Positions 11,039 through 21,492 are shown, counted from the stretch's first letter. The stretch: DNA of 64,000 nucleotides from Phytophthora quininea (GCA_011947345.1 JAAVTG010000186.1:1-64000); one strand, 5' to 3'. Notes: generated by a model not told the origin, from the sequence alone. Made by a program: numbers and translations.

Positions 11039-13888
11039 ATGCACAGCTCGCCCGAGTTTCGGTCGCTAAAGGCCAAGATCCGCACGCTATGCAAGCAGCG
11101 ACGGCTTCGTCTGGAGGAATTCATGAAGACGTTCGACGTCCATCGAGTCAAGAAGATCAAGACGGAGCAGTTCAAGCGTGCTCTGGATGTGAGCGGCCTG
11201 CATCTGTCTACGGCTGAAGTGAACCTGCTGCTTGCCAAGTACAGATTCGCTGACGACCCGTCCTTCGTCGACTATCGCCGCTTTTGCGACTTGATGGACA
11301 AGGTGTTCACCGTGAAGGGGCTGGAGGCAAAGCCGTATCTCCAGACAGGCGTCCATGCGGATTTCCCAGCGCCAAAGACCTTTGCGTTTGAGTCATTGAC
11401 AGACGCAGAAGAAACGAAACTTGCTGCGGTCAAGCAGAAACTGTTGGCTGCAGTGATGAACAAAGGGATCGTGTTGAAGGACGTGTTCCACGACTTTGAC
11501 CGCAGTAATGCAGGCAAAGTGACCAAGCCACAATTCGTCAGAGACGTCTCGGACATCGTCGTGCTGTCTCCCGAGGAAATGGACGTCCTAGTGAAGGCCT
11601 ATGGCGACAATTTGGACGTGCATTACCGTGCACTGCATTACGACATTTGCCCAGGCGCATCGGGTGCGGGAAGTCTCGCTGCGATGCCTCGCTCCCCGGA
11701 AAGACGTCATCTGTCAGCTCCTGCGGGCTTCCATACGAGTGCCGTCCAAGAACTGGAGGCAGAGCTGTCGGATCTAGTCATGCGCGATCGGATCCGTACG
11801 AAAAACTTCTTCACCGACTTCGATCTGCTACGCACTGGGAAATGCACAGAAGCGCAATTCCGGCGCTGCGTCAAGCTGTGCTTCCCTTCTGTAGACGAAA
11901 ACGATCTAGCTTTGCTTGTTCAGAAGTACGGGACGTGGAAGACTTTGGACACTACGAAAGTGGACTACATACGCTTCTGCAACTGCGTTGATGGGAAAGC
12001 CAATCGTGAGGCGCTGGATGACAACAACTTTGACGACATCCTGGACACCATTACCACTGCTACCACCCACACATCACTTGATAAATGCTCTCGCTCGATG
12101 CGCGGATCTTTGAGCGACGACGAGGCTGAAACGCATCGGGCCATGATGCAGCGACTGAGCACCTTCTGTACGACGCGACGGATCCTGATCAAACCAACCT
12201 TCCAAGACTTTGACAAGGGCCGACGTGAGCACATTACGGTGGAGCAGTTCTTCCGTGTCATGACCATGTTTAAGCTCACGTTGACAGGCGAAAGAGAGCG
12301 ACGGGCATTGCTGCATCGATACTCGAGCTCCCACGGAGAACGGTTTGTGAACTACGTCACGTTTTGCTACGATCTCGAGAATTGGGGCAGCAACAACTTG
12401 CAGAGTGGTCGTCCGAATTCGCGAGGTGGAGTCGTCTCGGAGATCATTGCACCTTCGAAGCTTCGTGGCGATACGTTCGAAGAGACGGCAGCGGAAACAC
12501 ACATCCGCTCAGTGCCAATGCTCATCAGGTACATCAAGCAGACCATCAAGCGCGACCGCATTCGCCTGGAAGAGTATTACCGAGACTTCGATAAGCTCCG
12601 CCACGGGAAAATCACAGCCGCTCAATTCTACGCAGGATTAAACGCCGCTGGGTTCCTCTTATCGAGGGAGGAGATGGCTCTACTTGGCGATGAGTATGCT
12701 AGCAAGGAGGTAGACAGCATGGGGAAGCACTTGGTGGCGTGGAAAGCGTTTGTGGACGATGTAGAGAGCGTGTTCACTGCCAAGGGACTGGAACGAGATC
12801 CGCACCACGACCTGCAAACACTGCAAACTCGTGAGGGACAATTCGGCGGCGTTGTAGTGGACAAAGACCTCACTCCAGACGAGGAGGACCAAGTGAAGAG
12901 GACGCTGATCACCATGAAGAGAGCAATTCATCGTCAGCGCATGGAGATCAAACCGGCGTTTGAAGACTTTGATCGATCTAAGCAAGGTTTCATCTCGGCA
13001 ACAAAGTTCGAGCGCGTGCTGTCGATGTTCGCCCTTCTGCCAGCACAGGGCGTGGAGGTTCGGTTGCTGCAGATTAAATTCCGTGAGCAGGCTGCGAGCG
13101 GCACAAGCACCACGCTCAGCTCGATCTGCGACGTCAACTACCGAGCCTTCCTCGAGGCGCTGCAAATTCTTGGCGACCACATCGCGAATCCTGACAGTGA
13201 AGAAACTCGGAAGCTGGTGCTGCCTGGCAGCGTTGCTTATCGACAGGAAGTGTATCAGAGTGGCATTGCGAACAACGAAGCAGGCAGGCTAAGAGCAAGA
13301 GGGAACCACGCAGGCCCAACGGATCTGTCTAAGTTGCTCGCAGAACTCAGGCGTCAGATCAACGCCAAGCGGATCCGACTGAAGGAATTCATCGTGGAAG
13401 GAGATAAACTGCGCTCGGGCGAAATCACAGTGGCCAAGTTCCACACAGCTCTCAACCGAAGTGGCTGCGTCTTGGACGCTTCAGACATCCACACGCTCAG
13501 TGTGAACTTCCGCTCGGTCAAGAACCCCGACAGAATCGATTGGCGCGCCTTCCTGGCCGCGATGGATCTCTCACAGGGAGTCTCGGGCAATGGCTCGCAG
13601 CAGAGTGGCTTTGATGAGCCCATCCAACAGATACTAGAGCGCATTCGCAACGAAGTGAACCACCGGCGTCTGCACATGAAGCCGTACTTCCAGGACTACG
13701 ACCACAACAACGTGACCCACGTGACCAAGTTCCAGTTCGCGGCCGTGCTCGACATGATGCTGCTGCCTCTGAAGCCTGCAGACGTGCAAGCGCTTACGCA
13801 TCAGTTCGCTCATCGAGACGGAAGGAAAGTCACCAACGACGTCAACTACCTCACCTTCATCCAGGCTGTAGACTCGGACTACTCGTAG
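11039..13888 (+). CDS. Large EF-hand-repeat protein (EFCAB6-like)
   Basis: A single open exon of 949 residues from the ATG at 11039 (an in-frame ATG at 10934 would add 35 residues). It is built from eight units of about 110-125 residues, each opening with a helix rich in Arg/Lys, then an FxDFD-type degenerate calcium loop, then a QF/KF helix and a second EF-like half. Loops lie near nt 11118, 11488, 11810, 12205, 12570, 12960, 13390 and 13690. Units alternate between two types: one with K/R-LRxGKIT and Gly-rich turn, the other preceded by MKPxF. Most loops lack full calcium ligands. Similar arrays occur in ciliary or flagellar EF-hand proteins, so a zoospore axonemal role is plausible but inferred. 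Confidence 0.82.
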   Translation: MHSSPEFRSLKAKIRTLCKQRRLRLEEFMKTFDVHRVKKIKTEQFKRALDVSGLHLSTAEVNLLLAKYRFADDPSFVDYRRFCDLMDKVFTVKGLEAKPYLQTGVHADFPAPKTFAFESLTDAEETKLAAVKQKLLAAVMNKGIVLKDVFHDFDRSNAGKVTKPQFVRDVSDIVVLSPEEMDVLVKAYGDNLDVHYRALHYDICPGASGAGSLAAMPRSPERRHLSAPAGFHTSAVQELEAELSDLVMRDRIRTKNFFTDFDLLRTGKCTEAQFRRCVKLCFPSVDENDLALLVQKYGTWKTLDTTKVDYIRFCNCVDGKANREALDDNNFDDILDTITTATTHTSLDKCSRSMRGSLSDDEAETHRAMMQRLSTFCTTRRILIKPTFQDFDKGRREHITVEQFFRVMTMFKLTLTGERERRALLHRYSSSHGERFVNYVTFCYDLENWGSNNLQSGRPNSRGGVVSEIIAPSKLRGDTFEETAAETHIRSVPMLIRYIKQTIKRDRIRLEEYYRDFDKLRHGKITAAQFYAGLNAAGFLLSREEMALLGDEYASKEVDSMGKHLVAWKAFVDDVESVFTAKGLERDPHHDLQTLQTREGQFGGVVVDKDLTPDEEDQVKRTLITMKRAIHRQRMEIKPAFEDFDRSKQGFISATKFERVLSMFALLPAQGVEVRLLQIKFREQAASGTSTTLSSICDVNYRAFLEALQILGDHIANPDSEETRKLVLPGSVAYRQEVYQSGIANNEAGRLRARGNHAGPTDLSKLLAELRRQINAKRIRLKEFIVEGDKLRSGEITVAKFHTALNRSGCVLDASDIHTLSVNFRSVKNPDRIDWRAFLAAMDLSQGVSGNGSQQSGFDEPIQQILERIRNEVNHRRLHMKPYFQDYDHNNVTHVTKFQFAAVLDMMLLPLKPADVQALTHQFAHRDGRKVTNDVNYLTFIQAVDSDYS

Positions 13889-14160
13889 TACGCACCCTCT
13901 ACACACCCTAGCAACTACATAGCAAGAACCACGAGACCACCATCTTACAAAATCAAAGCCGTATTAACAAGCGCACCTGTCGGAAGGGCGAGTTGTTTCT
14001 AACCTCAGCGTCGTAAAGCAAAAGAGCTGCTAGTTGTCTCTTTTGGTTTGACTCGGCCGAGCACACGCCGTTCTCGACACTCTTGCACTTGTCTCGTGAT
14101 GCAAGTTGTCGTCCCTCAGTCTTCAAATCTCCAGACTGGTCTGGTCTTCCCAAAACTCGT

Positions 14161-14862
14161 TTATCTCCGATGGATGTGTGCCATAAACTCGCTCCTGGTG
14201 CGCGGGTCGCTCTTGAACACGCCCAACATGGAGCTCGTGACGGTGCTGGCGCCGCTCTTCTCGACGCCCCGCATGACCATGCACATGTGCGTGGCTTCAA
14301 TGACCACGGCCACTCCTTGGGGCTCGATGGCGCCCATGACGGCGTTGGCGATCTGTTTGGTGAGTCGCTCCTGGACCTGCAGACGTCGCGAAAAGACCTC
14401 CGAGACCCTGGCCAGCTTGCTGAGCCCCAGCACTTTGCCGTTGGGGATGTACCCAATGTGCACCTTGCCCGTGAACGGCACCATGTGGTGCTCGCACATG
14501 GAGTAGAGGTCGATGTCCCGGACGATGACCATCTCGTCGTGGTCCTCCTCGAAGACGGCCTCGTTCAGGACGTCCGTCAGGCTCTGGCCGTAGCCCTTGG
14601 TGTTGTACAGCAGCGCCTTGGCCATGCGCATGGGCGTCTTGACCAGCCCCTCGCGCTGGGGATCCTCTCCGATGCACTCGAGCAGCGTCGTGACGGCCGC
14701 CGCCATCTTGTCCAGCTTTGCCTTGTCGGTCTCGTAGTCGTCGGCGCAGCGGGAGGGCAGCGACATGGACAGCGTGGCCAGGCGGTCCTCCTTGGACACG
14801 TCGGTGGAGTTGTGCATGCCCGACTTGGACGGCAGGAAGGACTCGCTCGCGGTCGGCGCCAT
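14161..14862 (-). CDS. GCH1: GTP cyclohydrolase I
   Basis: Converts GTP to 7,8-dihydroneopterin triphosphate, first step of folate and tetrahydrobiopterin synthesis; cytosolic homodecamer. The 233-residue single exon has a variable 45-residue N-terminus and then the full catalytic domain: [20 protein letters not shown], the zinc-site [10 protein letters not shown] (Cys and His ligands), the [20 protein letters not shown] helix, and MVMRGVEK containing the third zinc ligand region. Length and order match eukaryotic GCH1. Apart from alternative-frame shadows the locus is clean, with no frame slips. Confidence 0.95.
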   Translation of the reverse strand: MAPTASESFLPSKSGMHNSTDVSKEDRLATLSMSLPSRCADDYETDKAKLDKMAAAVTTLLECIGEDPQREGLVKTPMRMAKALLYNTKGYGQSLTDVLNEAVFEEDHDEMVIVRDIDLYSMCEHHMVPFTGKVHIGYIPNGKVLGLSKLARVSEVFSRRLQVQERLTKQIANAVMGAIEPQGVAVVIEATHMCMVMRGVEKSGASTVTSSMLGVFKSDPRTRSEFMAHIHRR

Positions 14863-14890
14863 TGAAGATGAGGAGCTGCTGGCCAGACGA

Positions 14891-15247
14891 TTAGTGCGCG
14901 AGGACGTTTAGACGCATGCAGCTCAAGGATTTTCTCGACCAATCGAATCGCCGTGCAGACAAACCCTCTATAAGAATGTCGTCGCTAATAAACGTGCAAA
15001 TATACCGGAGATCCTTCTTGCTATCTGCTGTTGTGAGCTGTCCGATCATTGAGTGCCAGTCCCCCATGATTTCGTCTTCCGCAAGCTCGGCGGGCACTGC
15101 CCACTCGTATGCATGATGCTTAAGAAGGCCTGTGCGCTTCCAGGAGGTGGCGAACAGGGAGTTGGGCATCTTATTCCAGCACCACACTATCGCTTGGTCG
15201 ATGCATGTAGGAACACTGTAGATCTTGGTAGCAGTGATGAAAACCAT
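14891..15247 (-). CDS. Hypothetical 118-residue ORF
   Basis: ATG-initiated frame upstream of GCH1 on the same strand. It is Trp/Lys/Arg-containing with no motif I recognise. A reading frame further upstream (15171-15374, minus) overlaps its start in a different frame, so it may be the end of a longer degraded coding region or transposon relic. No function proposed. Confidence 0.25.
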   Translation of the reverse strand: MVFITATKIYSVPTCIDQAIVWCWNKMPNSLFATSWKRTGLLKHHAYEWAVPAELAEDEIMGDWHSMIGQLTTADSKKDLRYICTFISDDILIEGLSARRFDWSRKSLSCMRLNVLAH

Positions 15248-15335
15248 TTTGGGTCAGTGCAGGACGTAGCGTGTAGTGACGGCGGATTTGAATGCGGCCA
15301 GGCGTTCTGCTGACCCAAGTCGTTGAGCACAGATT

Positions 15336-15381
15336 GTACCTATCATTAGGTACATCCCTGGAAGTACCAACCATTTGGTAC
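15336..15381. repeat. Twin 18-bp hairpins in tandem
   Basis: GTACCTATCATTAGGTAC (15336-15353) and GTACCAACCATTTGGTAC (15364-15381) each form a perfect 7-bp stem with a 4-nt loop. They are separated by 10 nt. The two positions that differ within the stem (TA versus AA on the 5' arm) are matched on the 3' arm, so pairing is preserved in both. Confidence 0.7.
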
Positions 15382-17103
15382 CCCTCCTATCCCTTTACAA
15401 GACTAACCCCCCGAAAAATAGACATATGTGATGAAGTTTGAAAAAGAATGAACTCTCGCGAATAGTGGATCCTGTGATGTAGCGAGCGTCACTTCACCGT
15501 CACCTGGAGTCGAACCTTGGTTCCGCAGATTTACAGTCATGTTGGTCAGGTGTTGATGTCAGAGATACGCAGACACGTGTGTGTCGGCCACCGACAGGTT
15601 CATCAGTGGGTTGGAGCTTGGTGGAGGCTTCACTTGCGCCGCAGGCTGCAAGTTCTCAAGTAAATAAAGCTCCTGCCAAACACCACTGGTCCCCAGCTAT
15701 TAGACTTAGTATAGCAATACCAAACCAAGCACGATTCGAATCCTATCCTACTGATTACTCGCACACAACACACGCCAGTGTCCTTCGCATAGTGAAATCT
15801 CGATAGTCGTTCGCCGCAGTCCCCATAGCACACCATCAGTAATCAGTGGTGCTTACGCCACACTCTCTGCTGTGTTCTACAGCTTGGTGCAGCTTTCCAT
15901 CGTTAAGCACAGCAACGCAGCATCGGCTGCACCTCACAGATCCTATCGTTCTTCTTCTTCTTGAACACGGTGAAGGGGCGAAAAAAGGCGACGGGGTTTA
16001 TCTAGACTGCAGACAGCACGGCCGTAACCTACGCGAGGCGCTGCGCCCCTTGAATCGCCAGCACAAACGCGTGGCCGACAAACTCGTAATTATAGTCAGC
16101 ACAGAGATAGAAACGACTTGCAGAACTCGAGGCGGCACCATCGACGAGACCCACTTCTTCGAGAACTCGTGCGCTGCGACAATTAGCTGGTGCAAAGTGT
16201 CGAATTATTGGTACCTGCCTCTTTCCAGCGATCGACAATGTCGACCTCCTTTTGAGTTTTGTCCCCCAACAGCACCCGGCGGGGTTCCCACCTCCACTGG
16301 TTTTAGTGCGGGAACCACCGCAGCGCTAGACTATCCAAAGCGCTTGATAGAAGGAGTGATCACTTGAAGTTTACGATCAATGATTCGGGCGGCCAGCCAC
16401 TTCTGCACAGTCGTGGAAGCCCTCTATGATTGTCAGTCGCTGCTAGTCAAAATATTGATAAAACATATGGCAGTACAATTCAGCCGTTCTCGCGGCTCCC
16501 ACAGTCGATCCTGTAGCACCTGCGGCCTCGAGAAGAACATCATAGCCGGTGTTGGTCTTGGGTGTCATTGCAGCCGCTCAACCCGATGATCCTTGGTATT
16601 CCAAATTATTACGCTGCCCCAGAGTCCGTTTTTCAGAGGAGCAATGCCCTAAGACCAAGGTTAATCTGTACCCACGTGCTGGGAATCGGACAGATCCGTC
16701 GTTCCCGATACGTAACAATGAAATTGCTGAATGTGAAGTTTTGGACAGTCATATGTGTACACCCCCGCCATACGGGTCTGTAGCCTCAACGTTTCGTTAG
16801 AGGGCGTACGTACGCCGACAAAGGCGTGACTTTGAAGTATTTTCATCGACAGTTAGTTGTGTAGTGTGACATATATTCAGAATCACATCAATTCCGAAAC
16901 ATTACAAGTTTTTATTTTAATAGCACGTTTATGTATCAATTTTCTAATCTCTTAATGCTCGGCCTGCTTGCCATTCCCTATTTCTTCACGACATGCAGCT
17001 ACACAACGACAGGAACACAATGGACTCCAAGACGGCCGACAAAGCTCATTAGACTCACGCTGGGACGAGGCGCATTGCGAGGGATGTGGACACGTCCAGC
17101 GAC
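15382..17103. other. Long stretch without a supported gene
   Basis: The only sizeable frames (15846-16367 plus, starting from GTG; 16029-16238 minus) lack motifs and overlap each other. The region becomes AT-rich after 16850. It is probably old repeat debris between the housekeeping block and the repeat-rich block. Confidence 0.5.
15480..15560 (-). repeat. tRNA-like / SINE-like fragment with Pol III B box
   Basis: On the minus strand 15506-15516 reads GGTTCGACTCC, a perfect match to the Pol III internal B-box consensus. About 25 nt before it lies GACTGTAAATC, which looks like a tRNA-Tyr anticodon arm. A convincing acceptor stem and D arm cannot be drawn, so this is better explained as a tRNA-derived SINE relic or tRNA pseudogene than a functional tRNA. 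Confidence 0.3.
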
Positions 17104-17364
17104 ATGAACCTGATCATTGAAGTTTTGTGTTCCTACCACGCGGAGATACGTCAGCTTAGAGCGGACCAGGAGAAGCTCCCCAGACAGCTACTATGTAAAG
17201 TCAACGAAATGCTAAGCGCCAATTTCAAGTATCTCAGCAAGACGTATGCCAAGATGAAGGTGGAGTACGATAAGCTCAAGCTGAACTACGAGGAATTTCA
17301 ACGTCACAATGATCACCTGGATACTGAGGTGACAGCTAGTTTTGCCGACTACACTCAGAAATGA
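17104..17364 (+). CDS. Small coiled-coil hypothetical protein
   Basis: 86 residues from the ATG at 17104. The sequence is Lys/Glu/Leu-rich, and the stretch from about residue 15 to 75 has heptad-like spacing (repeated L/M/Y every 3-4 residues among charged residues), suggesting a single coiled coil. Similar short coiled-coil frames occur as remnants of larger genes; nothing in the flanks extends it. Function unknown. Confidence 0.4.
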   Translation: MNLIIEVLCSYHAEIRQLRADQEKLPRQLLCKVNEMLSANFKYLSKTYAKMKVEYDKLKLNYEEFQRHNDHLDTEVTASFADYTQK

Positions 17365-18293
17365 TTATTTATTGTTTTGAAAGGAAATCATCGTTTATCG
17401 TCTATTTCTAATACATCGTTGTTTTCGAAGCTTCCCACATTCTAAGCATCAAGTGAGAGCACTTCATAAATACGAAAATGTTGCTTACATTTATATATAT
17501 AGTCTAATCTGTGATATGTTACATCTATGTAAAACATGCATATCGGTTTAAGAAACTATAACCAAGCAGACTAAATACTTTCAAACCAATAAAATCAAAT
17601 GCGGTACTAAGTGTAAAACATGCATATAATGATGAAACTATAAAGTACTGGACATTTGTCCCCAGTGGCTGATCTTCTTTGAAAGGAGCACACACGACGA
17701 GTTACAATGAAAAGATGATGGCCCGCTTTTTGCGTGAACACTTACAAGCTGCAGAGAAATTTCAGTGCAATTGAAAAAGGAGAACCAGATGTACTATTTT
17801 CCTCACATTTATTGGGCTTGCGGTGTAGTGGCAGCAGTACCTTGGTGCTGCTGGAATAGGAAAAGAGTGTAGGATGCTTATTTGGGGTGTTGCAGACGAA
17901 TGTGCTGCTGCGGCAAGGGAATGGAGCAGTGTTCTGGCGATATTGATTGATTGTTGCGAGATGACTGCCCCACATTAAAAACGGACAAACGGTCCGTTAC
18001 AATAATGGGGCATCGTCTTCAACATGCTAAACGTATGTAGTTTTGTTACCATGGTCAACTACCGGCAGATGAGTCTGTTTATTCGACTACCGTAGAGCGC
18101 AAACTAGCCACCAACTAATCTTCCTAAGGATATTGAGTCCGATGCCAGTTGCAGCGATCGCAGAGTATGTCTCGTGCTGCATCTGTATGGGCTGGTGATC
18201 CGTCATCATCGTTCTCATCGATCTCAGCTCCTTGAGTTGCAGGGTAAATCCGATCAGCATTATCACAATCATCAGGTTTCCATCCACAATTAC
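17365..18293. other. AT-rich stretch, no gene seen
   Basis: Low-complexity AT-rich sequence to about 17650, then mixed sequence without a frame longer than 80 codons. No motif recognised. Confidence 0.6.
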
Positions 18294-19027
18294 TCAGTCA
18301 ATGCGTCGTCCACCAAACCAGTTCAGCCAGGTCGTTGCGACGGCATTTCTCACGTGACTGTGAAATTGTTGGTGATGCTGATCCCGCAGAGACCTATTTT
18401 GTCCAGCCATTTCGCGGACTTGGTTCATCACGTCTTCTACACGACCGTCAACAGCTGGTGTCTGCCCAGCAATCACTTCCTGAAGCTGCTGCAGTTGTTG
18501 CCGCAGCTGCATCGACTCTTTCTTCAGATCCACATGAGTCGACTGGTCTGTTGCTGGTGCTGACACCGGAGCTTCTTGCTGGCTTGCTTTCAACACTCAC
18601 ATGGCGAGATGTCCTGGAATCGAGCAGGGTAATTTAAAAGCCACAGCTTGAAAACACCAGGCTTGCTGCAGCCGAGTCAAAAGATCTCGACACGCCAGTC
18701 GGGGACATCCAAGAACATTTGCAAGGTGCCTTGGAAACGAGCAGTGAAGCTTCCACCAGTCATGATTGATACAGTCCTCATACCGCGTCCTAAGCACCCC
18801 GTCAGCCCATCAGAAAAGTGTCGGTGGAGTTGACGCTCGAGTGGGCACTCGTCAGTATTCTTCGGGGACAGAACCCAGCCCATAGCTTGGAACTTTTCCA
18901 CGGCTTTAGTCGATACCTTGTCGTAAATATCTCGGAATTGAGTATTTTTAGCGCCATCGCTCCTGTGCATGTCGAAAGGGAACTTGGCTGGAATACGGTG
19001 TTCAGTTGGATTGTTGACAGCATTCAA
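18294..19027 (-). CDS. Hypothetical, possibly two pieces of one degraded gene
   Basis: Two minus-strand frames, 18677-19027 (upstream part, with a conserved-looking charged stretch followed by a Gly/Arg turn and a VPDWRV end) and 18294-18596 (Gln-rich coiled-coil stretch QLRQQLQQLQE). Neither begins at a clear ATG and an 80-bp gap with stops separates them; an intron or a frame slip could join them. I do not recognise the family. Confidence 0.3.
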
Positions 19028-19729
19028 GAGGGCATCCTAGTCGACAAAGACGTAATGTGCTGGGACCGCCATGGAACTCTTGTTGTGGACTCGGCAGAAA
19101 GGAGAATGAGCATTGCATTTGATTGTAGGTAGTACAGTCAATCCTGTCCTAATTGTTCCCTCTCATCCCTGATATGCTGGTATATTTGATGCCAACACGA
19201 TCCACCGACTCGGTTCCCTAGTCAAAGTATACAAAAGTTGATATCATTGCCTGATCCCATACTTGATGCCGCTGAGGCACAAAAGTGATAGTTTATATCG
19301 AAATTTGTATGGGGTCCTCGAGCAAAAACATAACGAATTGCCGTCTGAGACAGCGATTTCCATGTAGAAGTTGTGCTGGACAAAAACTTGACTGCAAAAT
19401 TCGCTTTCGCTGCGACTACGACACTAACAAGCACCCTAATGATGAAAATAAGTATTTTTCTGGTGTTTTATTGCGATGTTGTTGCTCCAGCTGAGCAAAA
19501 TTTCTGGCTTCAGGCAAAAGTGCCATCCTCCTCTATTTAATATTATTGCTATACTTGATAGCAAGGCGAGCAACTGCAACTATCAGGTAGGACAGGATAC
19601 ACTATATTTGACGCTCCATCAATCCACATCCTTGTGATTGAAAGTGATTAAAACTTATACTTAAATAAAGTATCCATGAACTGATTCTTGTAGGGACTGT
19701 GTGTTCGTGTAAATGATAATTGTGGTAAG
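19028..19729. other. Intergenic stretch, no gene seen
   Basis: AT-rich, with only short frames on both strands (for example 19285-19494 plus). The last 60 bp should hold the promoter of the Myb gene. Confidence 0.55.
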
Positions 19730-20225
19730 ATGGAGACGAAGAGGCAGCGAATTGAGTACTTGATCAAGCGAGGGGACCAGCTCGCGGAAGAGCGACGGAC
19801 GAGAGATAAACGACGCATAGAAGAAGAGGAGGATGAGGCTATAGTGAGGCCGAAGAGATGCAAGTGGACGCAGACCCAGGACGACCAGCTGAAGAAGTTG
19901 GTGGCGGAAATGGGTAAAAACTGGAGCGAGATTGCCAAACACTTTCCAGGTCGAGACCGCAAGCGCTGTCGAGAGAGATTTATTAACCACTTGGAGTCTG
20001 AATTAAACTCTTAACGTGGAGCAAGCAAGAGGACGAGAAGCTGCTGAGTTTGCAGCAGAAAGGTAGCTGCAAGTGGGGAGTGATATGGCTCGAGAGTTCA
20101 AGGGCAAAAGTCCGACGAGTCTCAGGAACAGATTTCTGCAGTTACGGAGACAGCAAACTGCTAAGCAGCAGCAAATTGAGAGAAGAGCTCCTCCGCAGCG
20201 ATGGTCGAAAGCTGAGCAGGTCACA
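19730..20225 (+). pseudogene. Myb/SANT DNA-binding protein, frame-broken and 3'-truncated
   Basis: The ATG at 19730 opens a Lys/Arg/Glu-rich leader. A first Myb repeat follows (KWTQTQDDQLKKLVAEMGKN, then WSEIAKHFPGR) with the tryptophan-spaced helix-turn-helix. After an early stop near 20011 a second repeat continues in another frame (WSKQEDEKLLSLQQK, then in a third frame GKSPTSLRNRFLQL). A single T missing from the TT at 20010-20011 would restore the first junction; the second shift is near 20085. A third repeat seems to begin (RWSKAEQ) but the sequence runs into an antisense effector fragment at about 20226. Nuclear transcription factor by family; here probably non-functional because of the 3' truncation. 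Confidence 0.65.
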
Positions 20226-20464
20226 TCAAATCTCGTACGCGGGAGTGTAGGAGTTCAGCAAATTGTCCAGCTTGGTCTTAAATTTGGCCAGGTATGCCTG
20301 GTCGAACTTGTAGTTGTTGATTGTCTTCAGCGATTTGCCAAACTTTTTCCCCAAACTTCAAGCTGTGCTTGATGTGCTCGAGGGACCCAGGAGTTTTTGA
20401 GCCAGTCATCAATTTGGTTCCACTTGGCTGCCTCTTTAGACTTCTTGGCAGCACTTAGTTTTTC
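20226..20464 (-). pseudogene. RxLR-type effector, downstream (WY-like) part
   Basis: Minus strand, reading down from the target duplication at 20464. The KLSAAKKSKEAAK and NQIDDW segments match the same region of the intact effectors at 39137-39784 and 55757-56428. A YKFDQAYLAKF segment follows in another frame, and the coding sequence ends at 20226-20228. At least two frame shifts lie between. This is the 3' part of the gene whose 5' part is at 23594-23710, on the other side of the Mutator-like element. It encodes no complete product. Confidence 0.7.
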
Positions 20465-20514
20465 GGAAGATTTTTTCAAGGGCCACCGAGCGGTCTGGTC
20501 CCGGATCGGATCTC

Positions 20515-20569
20515 GAGACCAGAAGCGAGACCCATGTGGAGAATTGTCACGGGTCTCGCTTCTGGTCTC
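20515..20569. repeat. 19-bp perfect inverted repeat inside the MULE left end
   Basis: GAGACCAGAAGCGAGACCC (20515-20533) and its reverse complement (20551-20569) flank a 17-nt spacer. Related GGTCTGGTCTTGGTCTC-like blocks occur at the right end (about 23515-23570), so these are subterminal repeats, plausible transposase-binding sites. Confidence 0.7.
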
Positions 20570-20759
20570 CACAAGGATCTACAGGCGCATGTAGGATAAG
20601 AATGCTGCATGTAGGATAAGAATTTCATATGAAAAAATATATTATCGAGCAATCAAGTTATGTTCAATTGGCACTCGCAAAAATGCCATCGCCCTCCAAC
20701 ATCGCCTGCACCCGCTTCGGGACCAAGCTCAAGTCCAAGCGGAACCCGAAGGTCCACCA

Positions 20760-21060
20760 AGGGCGCAGAATTTGGAAACCCGCAACCCAAAGTTGCGGGC
20801 GAAACGACCGAAGCGCGCGAAGGACAAGGTCAGGAAGGCTGACCGCGAGCGAAAAAGGGTCAAGTACTCCGCCAAGCTCAAGCAGTGCGACATTTGAACG
20901 AACTTCACGGCGCGATCGGTTCGCTCGGAGAATTGCCCGCACGCTCTGCACCGTCGGTGCTTCCTCGCGTGGGCGAAATCGTGCCGCCAAGGGATGCTCG
21001 AAGATTACGGCCCGCGTGAAGGTCTTCCACCGTGCCCTTTCTGCAGGAGCCCCTTCGTAG
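20760..21060 (+). pseudogene. RING-H2-like zinc-finger coding stretch within the MULE
   Basis: One frame (codon phase of 20886) reads a strongly basic leader and then a C3H2C3 RING layout: CDI, an internal TGA at 20895-20897 where the second zinc cysteine is expected (TGT or TGC to TGA), then CPHALHRRC and CPFC spaced as in RING-H2, ending at a TAA near 21060. RING-H2 domains are normally E3 ubiquitin ligase modules. Because it lies between the terminal repeats it travels with the element; it is either an accessory element gene or a captured host fragment. The antisense 136-codon frame over the same bases is a shadow. Confidence 0.5.
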
Positions 21061-21069
21061 TGACGAGTT

Positions 21070-21492
21070 AACAAATCTTAATAAAGTTGGACTTTGCAAG
21101 TTAATCTGGTTGAGTTTGTCTAACATTATTTCAAATGGATAAACTTAGGTATATCGGAAAGTAAACAAATAATTCCTCGACTAGATTTGTACATGTCTTT
21201 GCTCGGAAATGAAGATTCTCACTCTGTTTAACATTATAGTTCACTATTCGTGTTGGTAGCGCATCGTTTGGCTAAAATCTTCTTGTTTTGGGCAAATCTC
21301 GGCTAGTTTTAAATGAATCTCTGCAAATTTTGCGATCGGCACTAATGGACAACACATCTTTAGATATGATCCCATGCGACAAGATCGTTTTACAAGCACA
21401 GGCTAATAATGAAGATGAGATTGCACGTTAACTACGATTGCACGTTCAAAATAAAACTATGTCTGCGATTGTGAGTCCTTTCTAAAGATGAA
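21070..21492. other. AT-rich non-coding part of the MULE
   Basis: No frame above 60 codons. It separates the RING-like stretch from the transposase and probably contains the transposase promoter. Confidence 0.5.

Noticed and set aside
12680..13180. 166-codon minus-strand frame within the EF-hand gene
   Set aside because: Antisense of strong coding sequence with clear EF-hand repeats on the plus strand.
14083..14865. 260-codon plus-strand frame opposite GCH1
   Set aside because: It is the antisense shadow of a highly biased GCH1 coding sequence; no family motifs.
15481..15560. Functional tRNA-Tyr
   Set aside because: Anticodon-like arm and B box are present but acceptor and D stems cannot be formed.
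15846..16367. 173-codon plus-strand gene
   Set aside because: Starts at GTG, no motif, overlaps minus frames of similar quality.
20664..21074. 136-codon minus-strand gene in the MULE
   Set aside because: Shadow of the RING-H2-like plus frame, which has coherent zinc-ligand spacing.
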